Below are positions 1 through 8,972 of a stretch of DNA of 64,000 nucleotides, piece by piece. The DNA is from JANXQZ01 sp038225555 (GTDB taxonomy: Bacteria > Acidobacteriota > Terriglobia > Bryobacterales > Bryobacteraceae): the NCBI GenBank assembly GCA_038225555.1, contig JBBRRB010000026.1, positions 24,936 to 88,935 of the forward strand. The letters are read 5' to 3'. The position numbers and the translations under genes are program-made. The notes below the pieces were generated by a model that was not told the DNA's origin, searched no databases, and was given only the letters and a program-made list of their open reading frames with translations. Each line of letters opens with the position of its first letter. Within the stretch, counting starts at the first letter, position 1.

Positions 1-108
1 GTGTTGCCGCTCCTGGGATTGATCGCTGTTAGTTCCGGGACGGTGTACTTGCTGATAGCGCGCTACGGCTTCAGGCTGATCCAGCACTGGCCATTTCTAA
101 CGAAGTAA
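1..108 (+). CDS. C-terminal fragment of a membrane protein (partial)
   Basis: The frame is open from the first base of the window and ends at a TAA at 106-108. The 35 visible residues are strongly hydrophobic (LPLLGLIAVSSGTVYLLIA) and are followed by a short polar tail with aromatic and basic residues. This is what the last transmembrane helix and cytoplasmic tail of an integral membrane protein look like. The start and the rest of the gene lie outside the window, so no family can be assigned. A chance open frame of this length is possible, but the hydrophobic pattern argues for a real gene end. Confidence 0.45.
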   Translation: MLPLLGLIAVSSGTVYLLIARYGFRLIQHWPFLTK

Positions 109-278
109 GTTCCGAAACAGGGCTACTCGATCCTTCTCTGGCCAGTACCCGTCTGAATGAGCCCGGGAAGGTTGAGGGTCAAGATCTGGCGCTCAAACAC
201 CACAACCATGATCGAGCACTTTACTTAGATCGCGAAGCGAATATTAGCGCCGCTGTCCCTCGAAGCACGCAACCTTAC

Positions 279-1232
279 CTATCCGATGATCGCCTCAATC
301 GTTCCCGGCGCACTCCCCTCCAACCGATTATTCACGAAAATATAGGAAGGTTCGCGCTCGTCCCGCGCATGCTGAATGAGATCGCGCAGCGCCTGGCGGG
401 TACTAAGACTCGGGTCCTGTATCTCGCGATAGGGCGAGAACTTTGCAACTGCTTCCTCATACGGCCGTCCACGTCTTAACAACGCGCGAGCCACGGTAAA
501 ATCCGCCGTAAAGACTTCTGGCAACGAGATTTGTTCGCGCAGCGCAGGCATGCGCGTCCAAGCGTTGAACACGTGCGCCACGCCATGCTGCCGCAAGCAT
601 CCAAAATATTCCGGCACGAGAAACTCCTCATTCCGAATCTCCACAGCGTAACGAAACACAGGAGGCAAAGCGGCCAGGAAGGGATCCAGATCCGCGACAA
701 ACTCTATTGCATCCCGATAACAAGTCCTCGGAAATGTACCAAACTCGAAGATCAGCACGGCGATTTGGCTGCGATACGGATCCAGCAAGCTCAGGAAAGC
801 GCCCTGCAGCAGCGCGGCGTTTAGGAACGATTCGTTATTCGCGCCGGCCCTTGGCCCGTAGCGCGGGTGAGCGGGAAACGCCCTCACCGTGATTTCTTCC
901 GGAACCTTGAACGCATAGCGCAGAGACCCAGGCGCGGACGCAAAAAGCTTCCGCCAATATTGCTCCGACGGGAACTGGTAAAAAGTAAAGTCGCCGCAAA
1001 CAATGGGAAATGTTTCGGCGTACTCGCTCAGGCACTCAGCTTCAAAACGCTTCTGAGAAAACTTGCCTCGGGAACTGTAGCGTTCGGCTTCATAGATCTG
1101 CCCGAGCCAGCCTGGATACTTCCAGGAACTGGTGCCGATCCAGATGCCATCCTGAACCAACTCCGTTAACTTCGACCGCAGACGCTCGCGAAATATCGCT
1201 CCTGGGTCCTCAAATAACGGAAGCGTGCCCAC
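279..1232 (-). CDS. DUF72 (YecE-like) TIM-barrel protein
   Basis: A 317-residue protein of the DUF72/YecE family, whose biochemical function is not established. The family signature is visible near the N-terminus as WIGTSSWKYPGW (about residues 31-42). It is followed by the family-type FTFYQFPS segment and a later YAVEIRNEEF strand corresponding to the usual 'EFRHxSW' region. The C-terminus holds the conserved YIFVNNRLEG-type segment, equivalent to YVYFNN in relatives. Length is slightly above the typical 240-300 residues. It starts 3 bases after the stop of the gamma-glutamyltransferase-like gene on the same strand, so the two are probably co-transcribed. No signal peptide is seen, so it should be cytoplasmic. 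Confidence 0.85.
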   Translation of the reverse strand: MGTLPLFEDPGAIFRERLRSKLTELVQDGIWIGTSSWKYPGWLGQIYEAERYSSRGKFSQKRFEAECLSEYAETFPIVCGDFTFYQFPSEQYWRKLFASAPGSLRYAFKVPEEITVRAFPAHPRYGPRAGANNESFLNAALLQGAFLSLLDPYRSQIAVLIFEFGTFPRTCYRDAIEFVADLDPFLAALPPVFRYAVEIRNEEFLVPEYFGCLRQHGVAHVFNAWTRMPALREQISLPEVFTADFTVARALLRRGRPYEEAVAKFSPYREIQDPSLSTRQALRDLIQHARDEREPSYIFVNNRLEGSAPGTIEAIIG

Positions 1233-1235
1233 ACG

Positions 1236-3062
1236 TCAATAAGCGTGCGCCACGCGGTAACCATACGGGTCGGCCCCGGCTTCGATCACTCCGCCAGGCA
1301 GCACTCTGATCATCACTGGCGCAGCCCCGCTCGCCCACCGCGACCGCGTTCCAATCTTGTGGCCCTTCTCGGCCAGTTCGGCTGCAACCGTAGCTGGAAT
1401 GCGCTCATCCAGCAGCAGATCGCCCAAGTTCCAGGCGTGATTGTCAAAGCTTGAAACCAAGTGACGAGTCTGAAAGCGAGGCGCCTCCACCGCAGCCTGA
1501 GCGTTCATGCCAAATTCCATGGTGTCCAGCATCACTTGCAGCAGGCTCTGATCCTGATTGTCGCCGCCAGGCGTCGAGAGCGCTAGAAACGGCTTGTCAT
1601 TTTGGGTAACCAGCGTGGGGCTGAGCGTCACGCGAGGGCGCTTGCCTCCCGCCAGTTCATTCGGCGACCCCTTCACCAGCAGAAAACTTTGGCCTCGTTC
1701 AGTGAGCGGAATCCCCGTATCTCCGGCGATCACGGAAGGCAGCCACGCGCCCGAAGGTGTCGCCGAGAACACCATGCCATCCTTATCGATCGCATCCACG
1801 CAAGTGGTGTCGCGCGCCATCAGAGCATCGTCGATCTTATAATTCGCCGTCTCCGTCTCGGATGGATGCAGCCCCTTCTTTCCGTGAATCATCCCAGGCA
1901 AAAATGCCATCGAGGCAGTGTTTGTAATTTGTTTGCGGCGCTCGGCTGCGTACTCCTTGGAGAGCAGAACGTCAGCCGGAATCTTGCTGAATTTCGGATC
2001 TCCGTAATATGTGTCGCGATCGGCGTAAGCTAGCTTCAACGCTTCCACTTCGCGATGAATATATTGGGCGGAGTTAAAGGGAGTGGCATGCAGGTCAAAC
2101 CCTTCCAGAATGTTCAAAGTCTCGATGAGAGAAGGCCCCTGGCTCCAGAAGCCGGGCTTGTAAACCTTGAATCCGCGGTACTCTGTGGAGACTGGCTCCT
2201 CCAGTTGCAGCTTGAACGCGGCCATATCCTCATACCGCAGAAGGCCGCCGTTGGCCTTGCTGAATGCGCCAATCTTGCGGGCGATTTCGCCGCGATAGAA
2301 ATAATCGCGCACCGCATCGATCGCGGCTTTCCGGTCAGCCCCTTTGTCGAGTGCCGCCTTCTCTGCCGCCGCCATGGACCTCAACGTTTTCGCCAGATCC
2401 GGCTGACGGAAGATTTCGCCAGGCATCGGGGCTTGCCCGTTCGGGAGAAACGTGCGCTTGGAATCCGGCCACTGGTCGAAAAAACGCCGTGACCGCGCAA
2501 TCGCCCCGGCGCGCATTTCGTCGATGGCCATTCCATCCGCAAGTTCAATCGCGGGGCTGACGATCTCGCTAAACGATTTCGTGCCGAACTCTCGCAACGC
2601 CAGGAGCCCTGCGTCCACCATGCCTGGGACCAAGGCCGGCATGAGACCGGCTACGGGGATGAATCCCTTCAGTCCGCCCGGATCGAGGCTTATGACCTCG
2701 AACTGCTGAGGCCGCCGAGCGCGAAAAAAGTCTGCGGTCGCTATTTGGGGCATGGTTCCGACCCCTGCGATCGCGTACACCTTGCCTGCTTTGGTGCGGA
2801 TCAGGATCGGGGCTTCCCCGCCTAGTCCGAAATGCGAAAATTCCGCCACCGATGCGGCAAACATCGTGGAGACACCCGCGTCCACCGCGTTGCCTCCCTG
2901 AAAGTAGGTGCGCATGCCGGCTTCCGCGGCGAACTCGCTGCCTGCCGCGACGGCTCCATGCGTCCCTCGAGCGGCTTGCCTGGCAGGTCGTTCCACATCT
3001 TTTCGTTGTGCCGTGCAGGATGCGGCAACAACCAGGACGAGTGAGCAGAGCTTGCGCTTCAT
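1236..3062 (-). CDS. Gamma-glutamyltransferase family protein (Ntn-hydrolase)
   Basis: A 608-residue member of the gamma-glutamyltranspeptidase family. These enzymes are made as a proenzyme that cuts itself at a Thr, which then becomes the catalytic nucleophile of the small subunit. The leader MKRKLCSLVLVVAASC looks like a signal peptide, possibly a lipoprotein signal with Cys16. The large-subunit start GGNAVDAGVS is typical. The processing motif is TTCVDAIDKDG with Thr419 as the predicted nucleophile; most relatives have TTHYSVVDKDG. The downstream region (SGAWLPSVIAGDTGIPLTERG, then GKRPRVTLSPTLV) matches the wider family rather than classical Ggt, because the classical serine oxyanion motif is not evident. 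The substrate is therefore uncertain. It is predicted periplasmic. The DUF72 gene follows after 3 bases. Confidence 0.85.
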   Translation of the reverse strand: MKRKLCSLVLVVAASCTAQRKDVERPARQAARGTHGAVAAGSEFAAEAGMRTYFQGGNAVDAGVSTMFAASVAEFSHFGLGGEAPILIRTKAGKVYAIAGVGTMPQIATADFFRARRPQQFEVISLDPGGLKGFIPVAGLMPALVPGMVDAGLLALREFGTKSFSEIVSPAIELADGMAIDEMRAGAIARSRRFFDQWPDSKRTFLPNGQAPMPGEIFRQPDLAKTLRSMAAAEKAALDKGADRKAAIDAVRDYFYRGEIARKIGAFSKANGGLLRYEDMAAFKLQLEEPVSTEYRGFKVYKPGFWSQGPSLIETLNILEGFDLHATPFNSAQYIHREVEALKLAYADRDTYYGDPKFSKIPADVLLSKEYAAERRKQITNTASMAFLPGMIHGKKGLHPSETETANYKIDDALMARDTTCVDAIDKDGMVFSATPSGAWLPSVIAGDTGIPLTERGQSFLLVKGSPNELAGGKRPRVTLSPTLVTQNDKPFLALSTPGGDNQDQSLLQVMLDTMEFGMNAQAAVEAPRFQTRHLVSSFDNHAWNLGDLLLDERIPATVAAELAEKGHKIGTRSRWASGAAPVMIRVLPGGVIEAGADPYGYRVAHAY

Positions 3063-3190
3063 AGCAGTTAATTCAGTATAATCCGCGCCAGCTCTTAGCT
3101 GGAACGGGGCAGGCGCTCAAGATGGTGTCTCGAACGCCCAGGGTGAATGGAGGGGGAAAACCCTTGTCCAAAGCCTCCCGACAACTTTGT

Positions 3191-4996
3191 TTATTGCTCC
3201 CCGTTGAGAGTTGTTACGCTATTGGCGGCATCCGAGTTGGTGCCCCAAACTGAATTGGTTCCCCAGACTGAATTGGTTCCCCAGACTGAATTGGTTCCCC
3301 AGACTGAATTGGTTCCCCACACCGAGTTGGTTCCCCACACGGCGTTGGTGCCCCACACGGAGTTAGCTCCGCCGACGAAAGCCGAGGTGCCCCAAACTGA
3401 ATTGGTGCCCCAAACTGAATTCGTGCCCCAGACGGAGTTGGTGCCCCAAACTGAATTGACCCCCGATATCGAATTGATCCCCAGAATGAAGGTCGGTAAA
3501 GTAGGCGTCTGAGTGCCGCTCACGACGACTGTCCCGCTCGAGGGGTCGGAAGCTGCTGTCGGAGATAGTGCATCGGATCCGAGCGGCAGGGTATCCGAAC
3601 TGTTTAACGCCGCCCAAACATCCAGGTATCCCGCGCCGACGGTGAAGAGATCGTAGTAGCTGGTGTAAGTCTTGCCTGTCGTAGGATCGGTAGCGGTACT
3701 CGACGAGGGGAACGATTTAGTCGCACTCTTCATTAGGCGTGCCTTGATCGTGTCGGGTGTAAGCGAAGGATCCTTCTGGATCATCAGCGCCGCAGCGCCC
3801 GCCACCATGGGAGCAGCCATGCTGGTTCCGCTCAATTTCAGGTATGCACCTTGCTTGCCGTTATAGTAGGCCGTCGGAATTTGATTAGCCGGATTGTTTT
3901 GGAATAAGGCGCTGTATTGGTAGCCTATCGAAATGATCAAGTTTCCTGGGGCGACCAGGTCAGGCTTCACGATATGATCGACCTGGGAAGGTCCTTTTGA
4001 ACTGTAGCTGGCGATGCGATCGTCTGAGCGGATTACTGTGCTGTTATCCTTCATTGCACCTACGGTGATGACAAAGGGATCATTCCCGGGCGCGCTGATC
4101 GTTCCATAGCCGTTGGTTCCGTATGTGTCATCGCGGCCTTGGTTCCCGGCGGCTACGACCACAACGATTCCAGCTCGCCAGGCAGCCTCGACAGCTTGGC
4201 ACAGCGGGTCGTTCAGATAGCTCTCAAACACGGGGCGGCCCAGGCTAAGGTTGATGACACGGACATTATAGCGATCCTTTAGAGCAATGGCGGCCCCGAT
4301 CGCGCTGATCACGGACGAGTCGGATGCCGCTCCAGTAGAATCGAGCACCCGAAGGTTAATGAGGTTAGCGTTTGGCGCAATGCCAATAAAATGGTGGCCG
4401 TTCGAATTGGAGGAGTTGGTCCCGTCTCCGGCGAGGATACCGGCTACGTGAGTTCCATGACCATAGCCGTCCTGGGTTGAGTAATTGTTCGATACGAAGC
4501 TCTGGCTAAATAGAACCCTGCTGCCACCATGGCCAGCATAGCCAAGATCGGTCGAAATGTTCGAAATGCCGCTGTCTATTACCGCGATACCGATTCCCAT
4601 ACCGTCATAGCCGTAAGACTTTGAAACGTTAGCATTCACGGTCGGATTGGCGAACTCGAGTTTTGGCTTCATCGCCCTGTCCGGGCTGATATAGGAGACA
4701 CCTGGCGAAGCGGCCAAGTTGGCTAAGGAAGCTGTTGGAAAGGTGTAAAGCGATCCGTTGATAACGCCGCTTAAGTCAGTTTGCAAAACGCCGCCTAGTG
4801 CGGAAACGAGGGAGTTCAGAGCCGATACCGGCCCATTATATTGGACAATCACCTTGACGAAAGGTCCTGCGGCGTTGGCGAGATCGGGCGATGTTTTGCC
4901 ACCGTTGCCCCCAGCCGAGAGCAAGACGGCTCCGGCAGCGAGCGTACAAACCAACGCGAGGGGCCGTATTCGGCCAGAGCCGAGCGGGAAATGCAT
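3191..4996 (-). CDS. Secreted subtilisin-like S8 protease with NSVWGT repeat tail
   Basis: A 601-residue exported serine protease. Residues 1-30 form a signal peptide, and about 45-108 look like an inhibitor-I9-type propeptide. The S8 catalytic domain has Asp141 (IAVIDSGIS), His183 (GHGTHVAG) and Ser392 (SGTSMAAP), so the triad is complete. After a Ser/Thr-rich linker the C-terminus consists of 11 tandem NSVWGT hexapeptides (one is NAVWGT), interrupted once by SAFVGGA, and ends NSVTTLNGEQ. The start is supported by AGGAGG four bases before the ATG. The tail could be a cell-surface or multimerisation element, which is inference. The gene is divergent from the sensor kinase at 5248 across a 250-base gap. 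Confidence 0.92.
   Translation of the reverse strand: MHFPLGSGRIRPLALVCTLAAGAVLLSAGGNGGKTSPDLANAAGPFVKVIVQYNGPVSALNSLVSALGGVLQTDLSGVINGSLYTFPTASLANLAASPGVSYISPDRAMKPKLEFANPTVNANVSKSYGYDGMGIGIAVIDSGISNISTDLGYAGHGGSRVLFSQSFVSNNYSTQDGYGHGTHVAGILAGDGTNSSNSNGHHFIGIAPNANLINLRVLDSTGAASDSSVISAIGAAIALKDRYNVRVINLSLGRPVFESYLNDPLCQAVEAAWRAGIVVVVAAGNQGRDDTYGTNGYGTISAPGNDPFVITVGAMKDNSTVIRSDDRIASYSSKGPSQVDHIVKPDLVAPGNLIISIGYQYSALFQNNPANQIPTAYYNGKQGAYLKLSGTSMAAPMVAGAAALMIQKDPSLTPDTIKARLMKSATKSFPSSSTATDPTTGKTYTSYYDLFTVGAGYLDVWAALNSSDTLPLGSDALSPTAASDPSSGTVVVSGTQTPTLPTFILGINSISGVNSVWGTNSVWGTNSVWGTNSVWGTSAFVGGANSVWGTNAVWGTNSVWGTNSVWGTNSVWGTNSVWGTNSVWGTNSDAANSVTTLNGEQ
3234..3458 (-). repeat. 18-bp in-frame tandem repeat array encoding NSVWGT
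   Basis: Within the protease gene an 18-base unit is repeated about 11 times with one 21-base interruption. The units at about 3252-3322 are nearly identical to each other, while the flanking ones differ by silent changes such as GGTTCC versus GGTGCC. All units keep the reading frame. Such arrays can gain or lose copies by replication slippage without breaking the frame. Confidence 0.9.
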
Positions 4997-5247
4997 AAAT
5001 CCTCCTAAAAGTCTGGTTCTTGGTTCGACCAGTCACAAGCAGGATACTGCAATAGGGTTCTGTAATATCAAGAACAAAAAGACCCTAAGCACAACTTCAG
5101 GAGCTCTAGTCCGGTGAAGAGTCCAACGGGTTATTGACATGCAGGATCCCGCTCTTCAATCCGTTATTAAACGTTAGATCGCTTGTCAAGACTTAATGTT
5201 TTTGCGGTTTTTAGGCGATAGAGAAACAGAGCAATAGCGTACAGAAC

Positions 5248-8200
5248 TTGTCGCCCAATATCCCACTTACGCCGCTAACGCGATTACTGGCTATGCGAGT
5301 AGTCGTCGCTGTCCTGGGTTGCGCCTGCAACCTGCCTGTTTGGGGCTTGGACCCGGCCAACGCCTTGACTCAGTACTCGGTCCGCACTTGGAATTCTGAA
5401 TCTGGATTGGCCCCGAGTTCCGTGATCGCGATGGCTCAGACACAGGACGGTTTCATCTGGCTCGGGTCAGAAGCGGGCCTGCTTCGTTTCGATGGCTTGA
5501 CTTTTAAAGCCTTCGACAAAAGGAATACACCTGAAATCAGGAGCGACGTAATCCTGTGCCTGCTAGTTGACCGGCAGAACGTTCTGTGGATCGGCACGAG
5601 CGGGGGCGGGCTGCTCCGCTACAAAGACGGCCATTTCGCAAATTTCTCAAAGCGGGATGGTCTTCTAAACGATGTGATCCAGGCTCTCTACGAAGACCGG
5701 ACCGGCGCTTTGTGGATCGGAACGGATGGCGGCGGGTTGGTTCGAATGGCTGGCGGCCACTTTACAAAGTTCGCCGCTGACGAGGGTACTTCAGACGCAG
5801 AGGTGTTCTCCATCTGCGGTTCCTTGGATGGATCGATCTGGGTCGGGACGAACGCTGGACTTACGCGTTTTCGAAATGGCGTGTTTGAGCGCTTCGCCAC
5901 GCGAGAGGGGCCTTTTAAGGCGTCGGTTCGGACGCTTTTATCTGAACCTGGCGGAGGTTTATGGATCGGCACAAATGGCGGCGGCTTGGCGCTGCTGAAG
6001 GACGGAAACCTTCGTACTTTCACTACATCCGAAGGGTTAACAAGCAACTTCATCCGGTCACTGTATCGTGATCATGGTGGCAGCTTATGGGTTGGAACGC
6101 TTCATGGTGGACTGAACCGGTTTCACAACGACCGGTTCGATGTGTTTAGAACCGAAGCCTCGCTCTCCAACACGGATGTCTGGAGCTTGCTCGAGGACCG
6201 CGAAGGCAATCTTTGGGCCGGGACGGTCGGGAACGGCTTGACTCGTCTAAGCGAAGGCCCTTTCACGCCTACCGGAACTCCCGAAGGGCTGTCAAGTGAC
6301 ACTGTTCTACCCGTTTTCGAGGATCGCGACGGAGCACTTTGGGTCGGGACGACACGAGGCTTGAACCGCATCGCTAAAGGCAAGATCACCCGCTACGGAA
6401 GCAAAGATGGCTTGGCTGCCGATATGATTTTTTCAATAGCCCAAGGAGGTGACGGAAGCATGTGGTTCGGGACCCGCCAGGGGGCAACGCGGCTGAAAGA
6501 CGGCAAGTTTAACACCTTTACTCACGCCGACGGCTTGGCCGGTGATATTGTCCAAGCAACCTATACCGACCGCGACGGGTCTGTTTGGTTGGGAATGCGC
6601 GGTGGACTCAGCAAGTATTCCAACGGGCGGTTCAGCACCTACACCTCGAAAGACGGCCTTTCGAACAACAACGTCATTTCGATTTACGAGGACCCATCCA
6701 GAACCCTGTGGATCGGGACAGGCGGCGGCGGGTTGAATCGCCTGAAAGATGGACATTTTCAGGCAATTACAACACGCGACGGCTTGGGGAGCGATATCGT
6801 CCGATGTATATACGGCGAGCGGGACGGAACCTTATGGATCGCGACTAGCGATGGTCTAAGCCGGTTGCGATCCGGTAAGATTTCGACTATCAAGATCAAG
6901 AACGGGCTGCCCGATGACGATCTCCTCAGCGTAATCGAGGACCAACAACATTTCATATGGCTCACCGCGAATCGAGGTGTCGTTCGGGTGGCTCGCTCCG
7001 ATCTTGACCGGGTCGCAGACGGGAACTCGGTTAGTCTGCTGTCAGTGGCGGTTTTCGATACCACCGATGGAATGAGAAGCAAAGAATTCAATGGAGCTTT
7101 TCAGCCTGCAAGCTGGCGTGGACGCGATGACACGCTGTATTTCCCAACAATGAAAGGCTTTGTCTCGATACGCCCAAGCGCGGTCCGCCCTGCCGTGAAG
7201 CTGAAGGCGTCAATTCAGGATCTACTCTTTGACGGCCGCGATTATGCTGTGCGGGACGAGATCGAACTGCCGCCCGGTCGAGGGGCTCTCGAATTCCACT
7301 TCACCGCTCCTGCTTTTTCATCCGCCGAGACTGTTCGTTTTCAATATATCTTGCAAGGCTTCGACAGAGAATGGAGCGAGCCCAACACGCGGCGACTCGC
7401 GAACTATACCAACATCCCTCCAGGCGCATATTCGTTTCGGGTGAAGGCGTGCAGCGGTCGAGGAGTCTGCGGCCCGGAGCAAGCATCGGTCAGCTTTACT
7501 CTGCTTCCGAATGCATATCAGACTTGGTGGTTCAACGCGCTCTGCATATTTTCCCTGCTCATGGGTTGCGTGGGCGTATTCATGCTCCGCACGCGCCATC
7601 TTAAGCTGCAGGAAAAGCGTCTCCTCAATCTAGTTGAAGAGCGAACCAGCGCCTTGCGGGAAAGCGAGCAGAGATTTCGTCAACTCGCCGAAAACATTCG
7701 CCAGGTGTTCTGGGTCATGGATTCCCGCACAGGGGCTTATCAGTACGTAAGTCCCGCTTACGATGAACTCTGGCGACTCCCGTCCGCCGATCTTATCGAG
7801 GACAGCTCAAATTGGCTGCGAGCGGTTTTTCCGGAAGATCGCGAGTACGTTGCCGCCATAAAAAAGGAACAGCGCAACACTGACAATTTGACAGCTGAAT
7901 ACCGCATAGTGGGGGCCGAGGGAGAAGTTCGCTGGGTCTTTGATCGCTCGTTTGCTATTCGAGATGAATACGGGGTCCTCCAGCGCATTGTAGGCATAGT
8001 GGAAGACATCACCGAACGCAAGCAGGCCGACCAAGTTCTCCGCCAATCGCGAGATGAACTCGAGGCCAGCGTTCAGAAGCGAACCATCGAGCTGACCAGA
8101 GCGGTCGAGGCTCTAGAGGCGGAGAACGCGGAGCGTCGGCGGGCGGAAAAGCAACTTCAACGCGCCAAGGAAGCAGCCGAAACGGCGAACCGGGCCAAGA

Positions 8201-8937
8201 GTGAATTCCTGGCCAACATGAGCCATGAGATTCGGACGCCCATCAACGGGATCATGGGCCTGACTGAGCTTGCGCTCATGGATGGCAACCTCGGCGCCGA
8301 ACAGCGCGATGATCTGGAATGCGTGTTCGTATCAGCTGAATCGCTGCTTCAGATCGTAAACGACATTCTCGATTTCTCGAAGGTGGAAGCACGCATGCTT
8401 GAACTCGATTCAGTCGAGTTCAGCGCACGCGGCTGTGTCGAAGACTCCTGCAAGCTCCTCGCAACGCGCGCCCAGCAGAAGGGTCTATCTTTGACCTGCG
8501 TGTGCTCTCCCGGTGTGCCGGATGTAGTGATTGGGGATCCAGGCCGGCTTCGCCAAGTTATTGTAAATCTCCTTGGGAATGCGATTAAGTTTACGAAGGT
8601 CGGCTCGGTCACTGTCAGCGTGTCGTTAAGAGACGCATCTGAGACCAGCGCCTGGCTCAGCTTTGCCGTGCGCGATTCCGGCATGGGAATTCCTAAAGAC
8701 AAACAACGCCTTATCTTTGATGCTTTCACCCAAGCTGATGGTTCGTCGACTCGACAGCATGGGGGTACCGGCCTAGGGCTCACAATTTCATGCAAGTTGA
8801 TCGATATGATGGGCGGAACTATTCAGGTTGAAAGCGAGCCTGGCCAGGGAAGCGTCTTTAGCTTCGACGCTTGTTTCGAGCTCGCAAGATGCAGCGGGCC
8901 GGCGGCACCCGTTCTTGAAATTATGTCAATGGCGTGA
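5248..8937 (+). CDS. Sensor histidine kinase with double beta-propeller, Y_Y_Y and PAS domains
   Basis: A 1229-residue membrane sensor kinase. After a leader come 13 two-component-propeller repeats of the form (D/E)DRxGxLWIGTxGGGLxRLKDGxF to about residue 600, enough for two seven-blade propellers. A Y_Y_Y domain follows (about 690-755), then one membrane helix (about 761-781, WWFNALCIFSLLMGC), a PAS domain (about 808-930), a coiled region and the kinase core. The H-box is SHEIRTPINGIMGL with His993; the G-boxes are RDSGMGIP and GGTGLGLTI. It ends after the ATPase domain with no receiver domain, unlike many relatives that are hybrid kinases. The open frame begins with TTG at 5248; an ATG at 5293 directly before the hydrophobic leader (MRVVVAVLGCACNLPV) is the alternative start. 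No partner regulator is adjacent. Confidence 0.92.
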   Translation: MSPNIPLTPLTRLLAMRVVVAVLGCACNLPVWGLDPANALTQYSVRTWNSESGLAPSSVIAMAQTQDGFIWLGSEAGLLRFDGLTFKAFDKRNTPEIRSDVILCLLVDRQNVLWIGTSGGGLLRYKDGHFANFSKRDGLLNDVIQALYEDRTGALWIGTDGGGLVRMAGGHFTKFAADEGTSDAEVFSICGSLDGSIWVGTNAGLTRFRNGVFERFATREGPFKASVRTLLSEPGGGLWIGTNGGGLALLKDGNLRTFTTSEGLTSNFIRSLYRDHGGSLWVGTLHGGLNRFHNDRFDVFRTEASLSNTDVWSLLEDREGNLWAGTVGNGLTRLSEGPFTPTGTPEGLSSDTVLPVFEDRDGALWVGTTRGLNRIAKGKITRYGSKDGLAADMIFSIAQGGDGSMWFGTRQGATRLKDGKFNTFTHADGLAGDIVQATYTDRDGSVWLGMRGGLSKYSNGRFSTYTSKDGLSNNNVISIYEDPSRTLWIGTGGGGLNRLKDGHFQAITTRDGLGSDIVRCIYGERDGTLWIATSDGLSRLRSGKISTIKIKNGLPDDDLLSVIEDQQHFIWLTANRGVVRVARSDLDRVADGNSVSLLSVAVFDTTDGMRSKEFNGAFQPASWRGRDDTLYFPTMKGFVSIRPSAVRPAVKLKASIQDLLFDGRDYAVRDEIELPPGRGALEFHFTAPAFSSAETVRFQYILQGFDREWSEPNTRRLANYTNIPPGAYSFRVKACSGRGVCGPEQASVSFTLLPNAYQTWWFNALCIFSLLMGCVGVFMLRTRHLKLQEKRLLNLVEERTSALRESEQRFRQLAENIRQVFWVMDSRTGAYQYVSPAYDELWRLPSADLIEDSSNWLRAVFPEDREYVAAIKKEQRNTDNLTAEYRIVGAEGEVRWVFDRSFAIRDEYGVLQRIVGIVEDITERKQADQVLRQSRDELEASVQKRTIELTRAVEALEAENAERRRAEKQLQRAKEAAETANRAKSEFLANMSHEIRTPINGIMGLTELALMDGNLGAEQRDDLECVFVSAESLLQIVNDILDFSKVEARMLELDSVEFSARGCVEDSCKLLATRAQQKGLSLTCVCSPGVPDVVIGDPGRLRQVIVNLLGNAIKFTKVGSVTVSVSLRDASETSAWLSFAVRDSGMGIPKDKQRLIFDAFTQADGSSTRQHGGTGLGLTISCKLIDMMGGTIQVESEPGQGSVFSFDACFELARCSGPAAPVLEIMSMA

Positions 8938-8972
8938 CCTTCCTGCCACGATCCGTGCCAAAGCTTGCGATG

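Noticed and set aside
3234..3458. Possible CRISPR or minisatellite array
   Set aside because: There are no spacers, every unit keeps the coding frame, and the protein repeat explains it.
3147..3512. Plus-strand frame of repeated ELVPQT units
   Set aside because: It is the antisense reading of the 18-base NSVWGT repeat inside the S8 protease gene. Repeats of a multiple of three keep all six frames open.
5134..5139. TTGACA as a -35 box for the sensor kinase
   Set aside because: No acceptable -10 box lies 16-18 bases downstream, so I do not claim a promoter.
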